From the NCBI GenBank assembly GCA_022769545.1, contig JALEJS010000049.1, positions 1 to 64,000 on the forward strand: 64,000 nucleotides of DNA. The letters are read 5' to 3'. A program made the position numbers and the translations under genes. The notes under the pieces are model-generated. The model made no database searches. It was given only the letters and a program-made list of their open reading frames with translations, and had not been told where the DNA came from. Positions 32,499 through 43,400 of the stretch are shown one piece after another. How positions within the stretch are numbered: position 1 is the stretch's first letter; the number at the start of each line of letters is the position of its first letter. The stretch comes from Blautia sp. GTDB taxonomy: Bacteria > Bacillota > Clostridia > Lachnospirales > Lachnospiraceae.

Positions 32499-33947
32499 TT
32501 AAAATCCTCCATAGATAAAGTCCTGTGCATTGAAGCCATATCCATAGGTTCCAAACACAACTACGACAAGAATGATTCCGATATACAGCACCCACCGGAC
32601 GATCAGCGGCTGACGAAGCACCCAGTTCCGGATACACATTTTCTCCTGTGTCAGGCTGACCTTGATCAGAAGGAGAATGGATGAGATCAGAACAACCCAT
32701 TCCTTCCATTCCAGGCCCAGAGTAAACAGGGAATCATCAAACAGAATCCACGGATTAAATACCGTAAACATAGACCGCAGCACGGAAATTCCCTCTTCCA
32801 TCGTCGACGCACGGAAAATCATTACGGAAATCAGAAACCAGAAAAAGACACCCGCCCTCTGGATCAGCTTCTGGCACGCACCGTCCTTCTCAAATCCCAT
32901 CAGCTCATACAGCTTCGCTTTTGGCTTCGCCGTGAGATCTCCCACAAGCTGATAAATCGCCTGCATCAGCCCCCATACAATGTATGTCATGCCGGCTGCG
33001 CCGTGCCAGATGCCGCTGATGACAAAGACCACAATCAGATTCAGGTATTTCCGGATCTTCCCATGGCGATTTCCTCCCAGCGGAATGTAGATATAATCTC
33101 TCAGCCATGCACCAAGAGTAATGTGCCATCTTCCCCACAGTTCTTTGATGGAACGGGACAAAAACGGCTGTCGGAAATTATCTGTCAGGCGGATGCCAAA
33201 CAGTCCTGCAATCCCCTGTGCAAGACACACGCACGCCAGAAAGTCCGTGTACAGCTGCACCACGTACAGACAGCCGGCAACCCAGAAATAGGTACCTGCA
33301 TAAATTTCCTGATTTCCAAACACGGTATTTACAACGATTGCTGCCTTATCTGCGATCATAAATTTCAGAAAAAATCCCCACAGCATCAGCTGCAGTCCCT
33401 TGGTCACTTTCCGCGGTTCAAACAGCTGTCCGTCAAACAGCTGATTTCCCAGCTGCTCATACCGCGGAATCGGGCCCTGAATAATCTGCGGAAAGAAAGA
33501 AACGAAAAGCGTATATTTCAGAAGATTTTTCTGTGCCTTAATTTTCCCTCTGTAAACATCCACCAGGTAGGCAACCACCTGCAGTGTAAAAAACGACAGA
33601 CCCAACGGGACGATCCAGTAGGTGGTGTCTCCCTTCAGAAGATTTTCAATCACAAAGGCACTGTTTTTCACCGCCAGAAGGGGCAGCAGCACCAGAACGA
33701 TTCCAAAAAACAACACCAGCCCGGCCAGGAATTTTCCCTTTTTGCGCAAGGCACCTACAGCCACCGCAAACAGATAGCTGACCAGAACCACAGCAAACAG
33801 CACCGCCAGCCCCTCCAGAGATACAAACGCATAAAATGCGATACTTCCCACCAGAAGGATGCCCCATCGCTTTCTCAAAGGGAAAATATAGTAAAGCAGC
33901 AGTATCACTGCCAAAAAGATGTAAAAATTAAGTGATACAAAATCCAT
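32499..33947 (-). CDS. MBOAT-family membrane O-acyltransferase (DltB/AlgI-like)
   Basis: The protein has 482 aa and about 11 membrane segments. Conserved MBOAT features are QGPIPRYEQLG, LWGRWHITLGAWLRDYIYIP followed by LGGNRHG, and the catalytic His in SGIWHGAAG near residue 330. It passes an acyl group across the membrane to an extracellular partner. The following SGNH gene is that partner. There are no DltA or DltC genes, so O-acetylation is at least as likely as D-alanylation. The ATG at 33947 follows AAGGAGAAGGAA. It is the first gene of the operon. Confidence 0.88.
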   Translation of the reverse strand: MDFVSLNFYIFLAVILLLYYIFPLRKRWGILLVGSIAFYAFVSLEGLAVLFAVVLVSYLFAVAVGALRKKGKFLAGLVLFFGIVLVLLPLLAVKNSAFVIENLLKGDTTYWIVPLGLSFFTLQVVAYLVDVYRGKIKAQKNLLKYTLFVSFFPQIIQGPIPRYEQLGNQLFDGQLFEPRKVTKGLQLMLWGFFLKFMIADKAAIVVNTVFGNQEIYAGTYFWVAGCLYVVQLYTDFLACVCLAQGIAGLFGIRLTDNFRQPFLSRSIKELWGRWHITLGAWLRDYIYIPLGGNRHGKIRKYLNLIVVFVISGIWHGAAGMTYIVWGLMQAIYQLVGDLTAKPKAKLYELMGFEKDGACQKLIQRAGVFFWFLISVMIFRASTMEEGISVLRSMFTVFNPWILFDDSLFTLGLEWKEWVVLISSILLLIKVSLTQEKMCIRNWVLRQPLIVRWVLYIGIILVVVVFGTYGYGFNAQDFIYGGF

Positions 33948-34041
33948 TTCCTTCTCCTTATGTGTTTGCCCGGCCGATTCGCCCTGTGGCATCTTTTTTA
34001 ACTAATTATTAATGTTTTTAACAATAGTTTAAACCAGTTTA

Positions 34042-34070
34042 ATAATATCGCAAAACCACAGGATATTCAA
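34042..34070 (-). promoter_or_regulatory. Probable promoter of the surface-polymer operon
   Basis: On the minus strand TTGAAT (34070-34065) and TATTAT (34047-34042) are 17 bases apart. The -35 overlaps the last codon of dusB. It lies about 95 bases before the MBOAT start. Confidence 0.55.
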
Positions 34071-35068
34071 CTGTTTTTTTCTCCCAGCCGCCTGCCGCGG
34101 CCATCTTCCAGATTTTCCAGAAGGTTTTCCAGCTGTTCCAGACTCTCAATGGTGTTGGATTCTCTGCGCAGCGCAGCGCTGTGCGGCATGCCTGCCGTAT
34201 ACCAGGCCACATGCTTGCGCATCTCCCGGATTCCCACTGCTTCTCCTTTACGCTCTGTCTGCAGTCTTGCATGACGCAGAATCATGTCACGGATCTCTGC
34301 GACAGACGGACCGGGCATTTTTTCCCCACAGGAAAAATAGTGGTTCATCTCGCGGAAGATCCATGGATTCCCGCGGACCGCCCTGCCGATCATCACTGCG
34401 TCGCAGCCCGTCTGACGCATCAGCTCCATCGCCCTTTCCGGCGAATCCACGTCCCCGTTTCCGATCACCGGGATGGACACTGCCTCCTTAATGCGGGCAA
34501 TGGTTTCCCAGTCTGCTTTTCCGGAATAATACTGCTGCCTTGTTCTTCCGTGTACCGCAAGCGCCGCAGCCCCCGCATCCTCAATTCGCTTCGCGATGTC
34601 AATGATATCCACCGGAGCATTCTCAAATCCGATCCGGATCTTGGCGGTAACCGGCTTGCGGATTGCACCGGAAAGACTTTTCACAATTTCCCAGATCCGT
34701 TCCGGCTGCTTCAGAAGCGCCGAGCCTTCCCCGTTATTTACCACCTTCGGAACCGGACATCCCATATTGACATCCAGAATATCAAAGGGTCTTTCCTCAA
34801 TGCTTCTGGCCACTTCTCCCATCAGCTTCGGATCATTTCCGAAAAGCTGCATGGAGACAGGATGCTCCCCCGGGTCGATCTCCATCAGCGCCTCGGTATT
34901 CCTGTTGTGAAAGGAGATCGCTTTCGCACTCACCATCTCCATACATATCAGACCGGCTCCCTGTTCTTTGCATAACCTGCGAAATGGCAGGTCTGTCACA
35001 CCTGCCATTGGAGCCAGTACAAATGGATTATCAATCGTCACATTTCCGATCTTCCACTTCATCTGCAT
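34067..35068 (-). CDS. dusB: tRNA-dihydrouridine synthase
   Basis: The protein has 333 aa. It is a TIM-barrel FMN enzyme that reduces uridines in the tRNA D-loop using NADPH. Family motifs are LAPMAGVTDLPFRRLC (about 18-33), MGCPVPKV near 102 (with the catalytic Cys), HGRTRQQ near 174, and GNGDVDSPE near 203. Length and motifs fit the DusB type. It is read with the small conserved gene upstream. Confidence 0.92.
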   Translation of the reverse strand: MQMKWKIGNVTIDNPFVLAPMAGVTDLPFRRLCKEQGAGLICMEMVSAKAISFHNRNTEALMEIDPGEHPVSMQLFGNDPKLMGEVARSIEERPFDILDVNMGCPVPKVVNNGEGSALLKQPERIWEIVKSLSGAIRKPVTAKIRIGFENAPVDIIDIAKRIEDAGAAALAVHGRTRQQYYSGKADWETIARIKEAVSIPVIGNGDVDSPERAMELMRQTGCDAVMIGRAVRGNPWIFREMNHYFSCGEKMPGPSVAEIRDMILRHARLQTERKGEAVGIREMRKHVAWYTAGMPHSAALRRESNTIESLEQLENLLENLEDGRGRRLGEKNS

Positions 35069-35092
35069 ATTCGTCCTCTTGTCTCATTTCTG

Positions 35093-35434
35093 TCAGGCAT
35101 CTTCCTCCGGAAGGTCTCCCAGGAAAAAGACTCTGTAATACATTTCCAGCGATTCCAGAAGCTCTCGCTTTTCCTGTCTCAGCTGTTTGATCTTCAGCGC
35201 ACTTCCGATTTCATCGTAACGGGCATCCGCCTCCAGTGCCTCCGTCCGGAACTGAAGCCGGCCTTCCTCATCGAATTCCAGCGTCAGTACTCCACCCACT
35301 TCTTCGGTATATAACACACAGAGAATCTGCAGTTCCTGCTTCACATGCTCCGGAAGAGAAGAAAAGTCCGGATTAAAATAATATTTCTGTTCATATGCGC
35401 TGGCACCGCAAAGCACCACATTTTCCTGATACAT
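35093..35434 (-). CDS. Small conserved protein, DUF6145-like
   Basis: The protein has 113 aa. The N-terminus MYQENVVLCGASAYEQKYYF and the acidic beta-rich middle resemble the DUF6145 family that I recall from Lachnospiraceae, usually beside dus genes. Function is unknown. It lies 13 bp downstream of argF and 24 bp upstream of dusB. Confidence 0.7.
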   Translation of the reverse strand: MYQENVVLCGASAYEQKYYFNPDFSSLPEHVKQELQILCVLYTEEVGGVLTLEFDEEGRLQFRTEALEADARYDEIGSALKIKQLRQEKRELLESLEMYYRVFFLGDLPEEDA

Positions 35435-35447
35435 ATTCTACCTCTTA

Positions 35448-36443
35448 TCAGCCTTCATAACCCAGTGTCGCAGCCATCACAGCTTTGATGGTATGCATAC
35501 GGTTTTCTGCTTCCTCAAATACCAGAGACTGCGCAGACTCAAACACTTCATCGGTTACTTCCATGTCCGTAAGTCCGAACCGCGCTCCCATCTCTGCGCC
35601 AATCGTGGTCTTCAGATCATGGAACGCCGGGAGGCAGTGCAGGAAGATGGCATTTTCGCCGGCATTTCTCATCACATCCATAGTAACCTTGTAAGGAGTA
35701 AGATCACGGATTCGCTCTTCCCATACCGCATCCGGCTCTCCCATGGACACCCATACATCGGTGTAAATGACATCTGCATTTCTGGTGCCTTCTGCCACAT
35801 CCTCGGTCAGCGTGATCGTTCCTCCGGAAGCGGCTGCATATTCCCGGCACTGCTCTACCAGTTCTTCCGCCGGAAAATATTTTTTCGTCGTACATGCCAC
35901 AAAGTGCATACCAAGCTTGCTGCAGGCAACCATCAGAGAATTTCCCATATTGTACCGGGCATCTCCCATGTAGACAAGCCGGCGGCCCTTCAGGTCTCCA
36001 AAATGTTCCCGGATGGTAAGCATATCTGCCAGCATCTGCGTCGGATGATACTCATTGGTCAGTCCGTTCCACACCGGAACTCCTGCATATTTTGCCAGTT
36101 CTTCCACGATTTCCTGCCCGAAGCCGCGGTATTCGATTCCGTCATACATTCTTCCCAGCACTCTGGCCGTATCTGCAATACTTTCCTTCTTGCCAATCTG
36201 AGAGCCGGTCGGATCAAGATAAGTTGTTCCCATTCCCAGGTCATGTGCTGCCACTTCGAAGGAGCAGCGGGTTCTGGTACTGGTTTTCTCAAAAATCAGC
36301 GCGATGTTTTTTCCTCTGAAATATTCATGCAGCTCTCCGGCCTTTTTCTTCGCCTTAAATTCTGCAGAAAGATCGATGAGGTAAGTGATTTCTTCCGGTG
36401 TAAAGTCCTTCAGTGTCAAAAAGTTTCTTCCATACAAATTCAT
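35448..36443 (-). CDS. argF: Ornithine carbamoyltransferase
   Basis: The protein has 331 aa, the usual length. The carbamoyl-phosphate motif [11 protein letters not shown] lies at about 55-65, the ornithine-binding HCLPAFHD near 270-277, and VWVSMGEPD near 230-238. It makes citrulline from ornithine and carbamoyl phosphate, either for arginine synthesis or in reverse in the deiminase pathway. No other arg or arc gene is adjacent, so the direction cannot be told from context. The ribosome site is GGAGAGAGG. Confidence 0.95.
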   Translation of the reverse strand: MNLYGRNFLTLKDFTPEEITYLIDLSAEFKAKKKAGELHEYFRGKNIALIFEKTSTRTRCSFEVAAHDLGMGTTYLDPTGSQIGKKESIADTARVLGRMYDGIEYRGFGQEIVEELAKYAGVPVWNGLTNEYHPTQMLADMLTIREHFGDLKGRRLVYMGDARYNMGNSLMVACSKLGMHFVACTTKKYFPAEELVEQCREYAAASGGTITLTEDVAEGTRNADVIYTDVWVSMGEPDAVWEERIRDLTPYKVTMDVMRNAGENAIFLHCLPAFHDLKTTIGAEMGARFGLTDMEVTDEVFESAQSLVFEEAENRMHTIKAVMAATLGYEG

Positions 36444-36501
36444 AATCCTCTCTCCTCTTGCTTGTATTTTCTGTAAAAGATCTGTCCGTCAAGGTCTCCG
36501 T

Positions 36502-37278
36502 CTACCGACGCCGCTGACGGGCCGCCTCGTACATCAGGATTCCTGCTGCCATCGCCGCATTCAGCGATTCCACCTGCCCGCTCATGGGGATCCGTATCCA
36601 TGTATCTGCTGTCCAAGCCGCCTCTTCGGTCAGTCCTTTTCCTTCATTTCCGATAAAAAACGCACTTCCCTGCGTATAATCCTCTTTGTCATAGGTGTTT
36701 TTTCCCTGCAGATGAGCCGCATAGGTCCGGATGCTTCTGGACCGGAACGCCTCACTCAGAGACGCCACATCCTCAACATACACAAATGGCATTCGGTAAA
36801 CAGAGCCCATTGTGGAGCGGATCACCTTCGGATTGGTGATGTCCACACAGTTTCGTGTGAGCAGAACGCCGCTGATTCCGGCACCTTCTCCTGTCCGGAA
36901 TATGGTTCCCGCGTTTCCCGGATCCTGCAGATCCTCCAAAACCATCAGAAGAGGATTCTCCCTGTCCAGAATTTCCTCCAGACGATACTCCGGCGTTTTC
37001 AGCACGGTAAGGATTCCCTGCGGGGTCTGCGTATCACTCATCTGACGGAATACCGGTTCCGCCACAATCTCATATGGAAGCCTTCGGACCTGTGCCATCA
37101 GCTCTGCATCACCGGTCAGAGCTTCCGACACATAAACCTTTTCGATCCACTCTGACGGCGCCTCCGAAAACATTTTTCGCCCTTCGGCCACAAACACGCC
37201 CTGCTCCCGGCGGGCCTTTCCCCTCCGGTTCAGCTGTATGATATTTTTAACCTGTCCGTTTGATGCACTGGTGATCAT
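36502..37278 (-). CDS. TrmH/SpoU-family RNA 2'-O-methyltransferase
   Basis: The protein has 258 aa. It has an N-terminal substrate-binding domain (about 1-95) and a SPOUT knot domain with the three standard motifs: LEDLQDPGNAGTIFRT, FFIGNEGKGL and IPMSGQVESLNAAMAAGILM. It methylates a ribose 2'-OH in rRNA or tRNA; the exact target cannot be read. It lies 24 bp downstream of ktrA. Confidence 0.9.
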   Translation of the reverse strand: MITSASNGQVKNIIQLNRRGKARREQGVFVAEGRKMFSEAPSEWIEKVYVSEALTGDAELMAQVRRLPYEIVAEPVFRQMSDTQTPQGILTVLKTPEYRLEEILDRENPLLMVLEDLQDPGNAGTIFRTGEGAGISGVLLTRNCVDITNPKVIRSTMGSVYRMPFVYVEDVASLSEAFRSRSIRTYAAHLQGKNTYDKEDYTQGSAFFIGNEGKGLTEEAAWTADTWIRIPMSGQVESLNAAMAAGILMYEAARQRRR

Positions 37279-37302
37279 CCGTCTCCCCCTGATTTTCTGA
37301 TG

Positions 37303-37986
37303 CTAAAACCTAATCTCGCCCATTTCTCCTTTACGCAGAAACGGTCTGGCATTCAGATCGGAATTCCTGCCGACTGCAACCAGACAGCAGCCCTTCTCCA
37401 GCGGTTTTTCCGGATGTACATTCACATCAATGTCCTCTTTTTTTCGAATTCCGATAATATTTATATGGTATTTTTCCCTCACACGGATCTCCTTCAGCGT
37501 CTTTCCGACCCATTCCTCGGGGATGATAAACTGGGCGACACTGAAATTGGGCGAAAGCTCAAACACATCCACAAGCCCGGTCGTCAGAATGTTTCTCGCC
37601 ACCCGATACCCCATGGCATGTTCCGGAAAAATCACCTGGGTTGCGCCGATTTTTTTCAGGATCCGCCCCTGGAGATCTCCGGCCGCTTTCGCAATCACAT
37701 AGGGAACTCCAAGCTCGACCACCTGCATGGTCGCCGTAATGCTGGCTTCCAGGTTTTCAGACACCGCAATGATCGCAGCATCTGCATTTCCCACTCCCAG
37801 CGATTTAAGCACGCCGGGCTCACTCACATCGGCCCGCACTGCGTAGGTCACCTTTTCTGCTATATCCTGTATTTTTTCATCATCATTGTCGACTGCCATC
37901 ACTTCACAGCCTGCCTGTGCAAGCGTGCATGCCACAGTCATGCCGAACTGTCCCAGTCCGATGACTGCATAGACCTTATGATTCAT
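37303..37986 (-). CDS. ktrA: Potassium uptake regulatory subunit KtrA/TrkA
   Basis: The protein has 227 aa. It has an RCK_N Rossmann domain (VIGLGQFG at about 8-15, Asp33 in VDNDDEK) and an RCK_C domain (about 140-210). It forms a cytoplasmic ring that gates the KtrB channel in response to nucleotides. It lies 21 bp after ktrB in the same operon, the usual pairing. Confidence 0.92.
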   Translation of the reverse strand: MNHKVYAVIGLGQFGMTVACTLAQAGCEVMAVDNDDEKIQDIAEKVTYAVRADVSEPGVLKSLGVGNADAAIIAVSENLEASITATMQVVELGVPYVIAKAAGDLQGRILKKIGATQVIFPEHAMGYRVARNILTTGLVDVFELSPNFSVAQFIIPEEWVGKTLKEIRVREKYHINIIGIRKKEDIDVNVHPEKPLEKGCCLVAVGRNSDLNARPFLRKGEMGEIRF

Positions 37987-38007
37987 ACATATCCTCCTGT
38001 AAAACCG

Positions 38008-39384
38008 TCAACCGATCATCATATCCTCTGCCGCAAGACTGGTTGTGTCCGTTCTTTGCTGCGCTGCAGACAGAACCGCCGTTCCCAGCGTAATCGGGCC
38101 GATTCTTCCCAGATACATCGTCAGTATCACCACCCATTTACCGGCAGTGGGAAGCATCCCGGTAAGTCCGCGGGACAGTCCCACGGTTGCCGCCGCAGAG
38201 ACTGCTTCATATAAAATATCCGCCAGTGACGCTTCCGGCATGATCACTGCAAGAAGGGTCGAAGATAACAGAACCACCAGAAGCCCCATCATCAGCACAA
38301 CCACTGCCGAACGCACATAAGTATTCCGGATCCTCCTGTGATGGACTTCAATATCCCGCCGGCCGCGCAGATTGGACATTGCCGCCAGCGCCATCACCGC
38401 CACCGTCGTTGTCTTCACTCCTCCGGCAGTTCCCATGGGCGATCCGCCAATAAACATCCAGATCAGACACATGATCACACTGGCCGATGACAGGCCGCCC
38501 TGAGACACCGTAAAAAAACCGGCCGTCCGCGTAGTCACCGACTGAAACAGTGATGCCATGAGCTTTTCTCCCAGAGACAGGTCCTTCATGGTCGACGGGT
38601 TTTGATATTCAAACAGAAAGATCAGAACCGTACCCGCAACCACCAGACCGGCCGTCATTTCCAGAACGATCTTGCTGTGCAGGCGAAGGCTGCCAAAGAT
38701 TCTTCCAAGCGGAAGCTCTCTGCGAAAAGCTCTCCGGACATTCTTCGCCAGATCCCACCACACCGTAAATCCCAGACCGGACAGAATGACCAGACCGATG
38801 GTGATCAGATTGACCAGCGGATCCTTCACATAAGGCGCAAGGCTGCCGTCCCCCAGGATATCGATTCCGGCATTGCAGAATGCGGATACCGATGTAAACA
38901 CAGAGTACAGGATGCCTCTTCCCCACCCGTACTCCGGAACAAACCGGAAGCAGTAGAAAAACGCACCTGCCGCCTCGGCTCCGAACACGCAGAGGACAAT
39001 ACGGCGTACCAGACGTACCATACCCTCCATCTCTGAAAGATTATAAGATTCCTTGATAATTCTCCGGCTGCGCAGCCCGATTCTTTTGTGAAGTACCGCA
39101 AAGATGATGGTGGCAATGGATATGACTCCGATTCCTCCGATCTGAATCAGAAGAAAAATGACGATCTTTCCAAATGCCGACCAGTGAGATGCCGTTGTCA
39201 CTGTCGTCAGCCCGGTCACGCACGTGGACGTAGCCGCTGTAAACATGGCATCCGTAAAAGATGTGCGGCAGCCCTCAGCCGCGCAGACAGGAAGCCAGAG
39301 AATTAGTCCTCCTACAAAAATCACCCCCGCAAAACCGAGGGCAATTATTTGTGGAGTATTCAGTTTCCGTAATATTTTTTTCAT
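38008..39384 (-). CDS. ktrB: Potassium uptake membrane subunit KtrB/TrkH
   Basis: The protein has 458 aa. Four M1-P-M2 repeats are visible as pore segments such as TSTCVTGLTT, SAFCNAGIDIL, TTRTAGFF and ATVGLSRGLTG, with the single selectivity-filter glycine per repeat typical of Ktr/Trk. It carries K+ (with Na+ in many Ktr systems) into the cell. Its ATG overlaps the pfkA stop (ATGA), so its translation is coupled to phosphofructokinase. Confidence 0.93.
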   Translation of the reverse strand: MKKILRKLNTPQIIALGFAGVIFVGGLILWLPVCAAEGCRTSFTDAMFTAATSTCVTGLTTVTTASHWSAFGKIVIFLLIQIGGIGVISIATIIFAVLHKRIGLRSRRIIKESYNLSEMEGMVRLVRRIVLCVFGAEAAGAFFYCFRFVPEYGWGRGILYSVFTSVSAFCNAGIDILGDGSLAPYVKDPLVNLITIGLVILSGLGFTVWWDLAKNVRRAFRRELPLGRIFGSLRLHSKIVLEMTAGLVVAGTVLIFLFEYQNPSTMKDLSLGEKLMASLFQSVTTRTAGFFTVSQGGLSSASVIMCLIWMFIGGSPMGTAGGVKTTTVAVMALAAMSNLRGRRDIEVHHRRIRNTYVRSAVVVLMMGLLVVLLSSTLLAVIMPEASLADILYEAVSAAATVGLSRGLTGMLPTAGKWVVILTMYLGRIGPITLGTAVLSAAQQRTDTTSLAAEDMMIG

Positions 39385-40382
39385 TTTTTCGCATTCTTGT
39401 CATAATTGTGAGACAGAGAATTACATACCTCCCACATATACGGAGATACATTTTTCTGCATGGCAAGTGCTTCATTAATATCAAAATCAACAAAGTCTCC
39501 ATGACGATATCCTACCACACGGCAGCTCTTGCCCTGAAGCAGAAGATCCACTGCCATGGCACCCATCATGGATGCATAAACGCGGTCCTTACATGTGGGG
39601 CTTCCGCCTCGCTGCATGTGACCGAGAATGGTCGCACGGGTCTCAATACCGGTAGCTGCCTCAATACGTTTTGCCATTGCCTCGGAATGTCCGATTCCTT
39701 CTGCATTGATGATGATATGATGCTTCTTGCCTTTCTTACGGCTGTCAATAATGTTGTTGATCAGTCTCTGTTCATCATAATCATATTTTTCCGGAATCAG
39801 GATATCCTCTGCTCCGTTGGCAATACCGCACCACAGCGCGAGATATCCGGCACCGCGTCCCATAACCTCAATAATGCTGCACCGCTCATGAGATGTGGAA
39901 GTGTCACGCACCTTGTCGATGGCCTCCATTGCAGTATTTACAGCCGTGTCAAATCCGATGGTATACTCTGTACATGCGATATCCAGATCGATGGTTCCGG
40001 GAACACCGATGGTATTGATTCCCAGATTCGCAAGCTTCTGCGCACCTGCGAAAGAACCGTCACCGCCGATGACAACCAGTCCGTCAATGCCGTGCTTCCT
40101 GCAAACCGCAGCGCCTCTCTTCTGTCCTTCCTCTGTACGGAATTCCGCACAACGCGCAGTATAAAGAATGGTACCGCCGCGCTCGATGGTATCGGAAACA
40201 TCCTTTGCCGACATGTCCGTGATTTCTTCATTCAAAAGACCGTTATACCCTTTGTAAATTCCTTTCACATTTAAACCACTGCTCAATCCGCGTCTGACAA
40301 CGGCACGGATCGCTGCATTCATACCGGGAGCATCTCCGCCGCTGGTCAAAACGCCGATGGTCTTGATTTTTTTCTCTGCCAT
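39381..40382 (-). CDS. pfkA: 6-phosphofructokinase (ATP type)
   Basis: The protein has 333 aa. The motifs are TSGGDAPGMNAAIRA near the start, GGDGSFAGA (Gly at the ATP-determining site, so ATP rather than PPi), the catalytic PGTIDLDIACTEYTIGFDTA, and EVMGRGAGYLAL. The catalytic Asp pair is kept, although the residue between them is Leu in place of the usual Asn of GTIDND. This is likely a lineage variant and not a defect. The ATG at 40382 follows GGAGG; an upstream extension is unlikely. It overlaps ktrB by four bases and lies about 70 bp after dnaE. Confidence 0.95.
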   Translation of the reverse strand: MAEKKIKTIGVLTSGGDAPGMNAAIRAVVRRGLSSGLNVKGIYKGYNGLLNEEITDMSAKDVSDTIERGGTILYTARCAEFRTEEGQKRGAAVCRKHGIDGLVVIGGDGSFAGAQKLANLGINTIGVPGTIDLDIACTEYTIGFDTAVNTAMEAIDKVRDTSTSHERCSIIEVMGRGAGYLALWCGIANGAEDILIPEKYDYDEQRLINNIIDSRKKGKKHHIIINAEGIGHSEAMAKRIEAATGIETRATILGHMQRGGSPTCKDRVYASMMGAMAVDLLLQGKSCRVVGYRHGDFVDFDINEALAMQKNVSPYMWEVCNSLSHNYDKNAKK

Positions 40383-40451
40383 GATATATTCCTCCAAGTT
40401 CTTCTGAATCCAACTGGTGTTACACATATTCGCTAACAGTTTAATGCATTT

Positions 40452-43400
40452 TTATAAGTTTTTCAATACCATTTGCACAACTTTAACATTGTTTTTCCCA
40501 TACCGTTCTTCCAGCTCTTCCACCCAGAAATCCTGTATGTTCACCTGATATCCTGCCGGAAGACGCTTCATTGCCTTGATGTCCTTCAGGTAGATCACCA
40601 CACTGTCTTTCCCCGCATGCTCACGAACTGCCTCCAGCAGCTGCTGTTCCTGATTCAGATAATCCTGCTTGTCCGCAAACTGCAGCCACAGCTCTCTTGG
40701 CATATCTTCAAAAGTCCTTGCCTTTTCCAGGATCAGCTTGCTTGCCTTGTCATCCTCTGCCGACACCCTGCCCTGAATGAATAATTTTGCATCTGTATTC
40801 AGAACACTCTGATATTTCTCATAATCCTTCGGAAAAACAACAATCTCCACGGTTCCCACCCGATCCTCCACGGTAAGAAACGCCATCACTTTATTAGTCT
40901 TTGTATATTTCACCGTTTTATCCGTGATCATTCCGCCGATCACAGCTTTCTGACCATCCGCCACCCGCGGCATATGCGTTTCTTCATCCGGCTGGAAATC
41001 CGCAGTTCTGGCCGTGATCATCTTCTCCATGATCCCCCGGTATTTCTCCAGCGGATGACCGCTCAGATAGATTCCCAGCACCTCTTTCTCAAATGCGAGG
41101 ATCGTCTCCTTGTCATATTCCTCCACATCCGGCATCCGGATTTCAAATTCTTTTTTATCTTCCTCACTGGCAATGTCAAACAGGCTGAGCTGCCCCGCCA
41201 TCGTATGCTTCCGGTCCTGATTGATTCCGTCCACGATCTGTACATAAACCATCATCTTCTGACGTCGGCTCCCCTCCAGACAGTCCAGTGCTCCGGATTT
41301 TATAAAGTTTTCAATGGCTCGTTTATTGATCTGTCCGCTGTTTCTCTCAATGAAATCTTTCAGCGAACGGAACAGTCCGTTTTCCCGGCGTTCCTGTACG
41401 ATCGCCTCTATGACAGGACGTCCCACACTTTTGATTGCCGAAAGGCCATAACGGATAGAGCCGTCATGAACAGAAAAGCCATAGACCCCGCAGTTGATAT
41501 CCGGCGGGAGAATGCGGATTCCCATCTGGCGGCAGACCAGAATATACTCTGCCACCTTCGACGGCATTTCAATCACAGACGTCATAAGCGCCGCCATAAA
41601 TTCCACCGGGTAGTAATACTTCAGATAAGCCGTCTGATAGGACACCACCGCATACGCTGCCGCGTGAGATTTGTTAAAGGCGTATTTGGCAAAATCTGTC
41701 ATATCGTCATAAATCTTGTTCGCTGTTTTTTCCGGAATTCCATTGGCAATACATCCGGGGACGCCTTCTTCCTCATTTCCATATACAAAGTTCCGGCGTT
41801 CCTTTTCCATCACTGCAGCTTTTTTCTTGGACATGGCACGCCGCACCAGATCGCTCCGTCCCAGGCTGTAGCCCGCCAGACTGCGGACAATCTGCATCAC
41901 CTGCTCCTGGTAAACGATGCACCCGTAGGTCGGCTTCAGAATGGGCTCCATCTGCGGACAGTCATAGCGGATCGTATCCGGACGGTTTTTTCCGCGGATG
42001 TACTGAGGGATAAAGTCCATCGGACCCGGACGATAAAGGGAAATTCCCGCGATCATATCCTCCAGACTCTGAGGCTTAAGCTCCTTCATGAAGTTTTTCA
42101 TTCCTCCGCTTTCCAGCTGGAACACACCGTCGGTATGACCGGTTCCCAGAGATGCCAGCACCTTCTTGTCATCATAATCAATCCGGGCCATATCCAGTTC
42201 TTTCCCTGTATCCTCCCGGATCAGCTGCACCGCATTCTGGATCACCGTCAGCGTACGCAGTCCCAGGAAGTCCATCTTCAGAAGTCCCAGCTCCTCCAGC
42301 GTAGTCATGGTAAACTGCGTGGTGATCGATCCGTCCTGCGCTCTCGAGAGAGGAACGTACTCATCCACACTCTTCTGACTGATCACCACACCGGCTGCAT
42401 GCATGGAGGTATGACGCGGAAGTCCCTCCAGCCGTTTTGCCATATCGATCAGGTGGTGCACCTCTTCCTGCTCCTCGTACGCCTTTTTCAGTTCCGGATT
42501 CATCTGCAGCGCCTTGTCGATCGTCATGTTCAGTTCCTGCGGAATCATTTTGGCGATAGCGTCACACTGTGCATAGGGAAGGTCCAGAACGCGTCCCACA
42601 TCCCGGATCACACCCCGGGCCGCCAGTGTACCGAAGGTGACGATCTGCACCACCCGGTCCTTTCCATATTTTCGCACAACGTAATCGATGACCTCCTGCC
42701 GCCGTTCGAAACAGAAATCCACGTCGATATCCGGCATGGACACTCGCTCCGGATTCAGAAAGCGCTCAAACAGAAGATCATATTTGATGGGATCCAGCTG
42801 CGTGATCCCCAGGGTATAGGCAACCAGACTTCCCGCTGCCGATCCCCTTCCCGGCCCCACCATGATATCATGATCCCTGGCATATTTGATAAAGTCCCAC
42901 ACGATGAGGAAGTAATCCACATATCCCATGTTTTTGATGGTGGAAAGCTCATATTCCAGCCGCTCCCGCAGTTCCTGCGTGACCGGCTGATACAGCCGTT
43001 CCAGTCCCTCAAAGCACAGCTTGTTGAGATATTCCCAGGAAGTATAGCCTTCCGGCACATCGTATTTCGGCAGCTTGGTCACACCGAATTCAATTTCCAC
43101 ATGACAGCGCCGGGCAATTTTTTCCGTATTTTCCAGGGCCTCCAGGGCATACGGGAACAGCTTCGCCATTTCCTGTGCCGATTTCACATAATATTGTCCG
43201 CCCTCATAGCGCATACGGTCTTCATCTGCCAGCTTTTTGCCGGTCTGAAGACAGAGCAGGATATCGTGAGGGCCTGCATCCTCCGCCATCGTATAATGCA
43301 CGTCATTGGTTGCCACCAGATCGATGCCCGTTTCCTGGTGCATGCGCAGAAGCTGCTGATTGACCATCTGCTGCTCCGGGATCCCGTGATCCTGCAGTTC

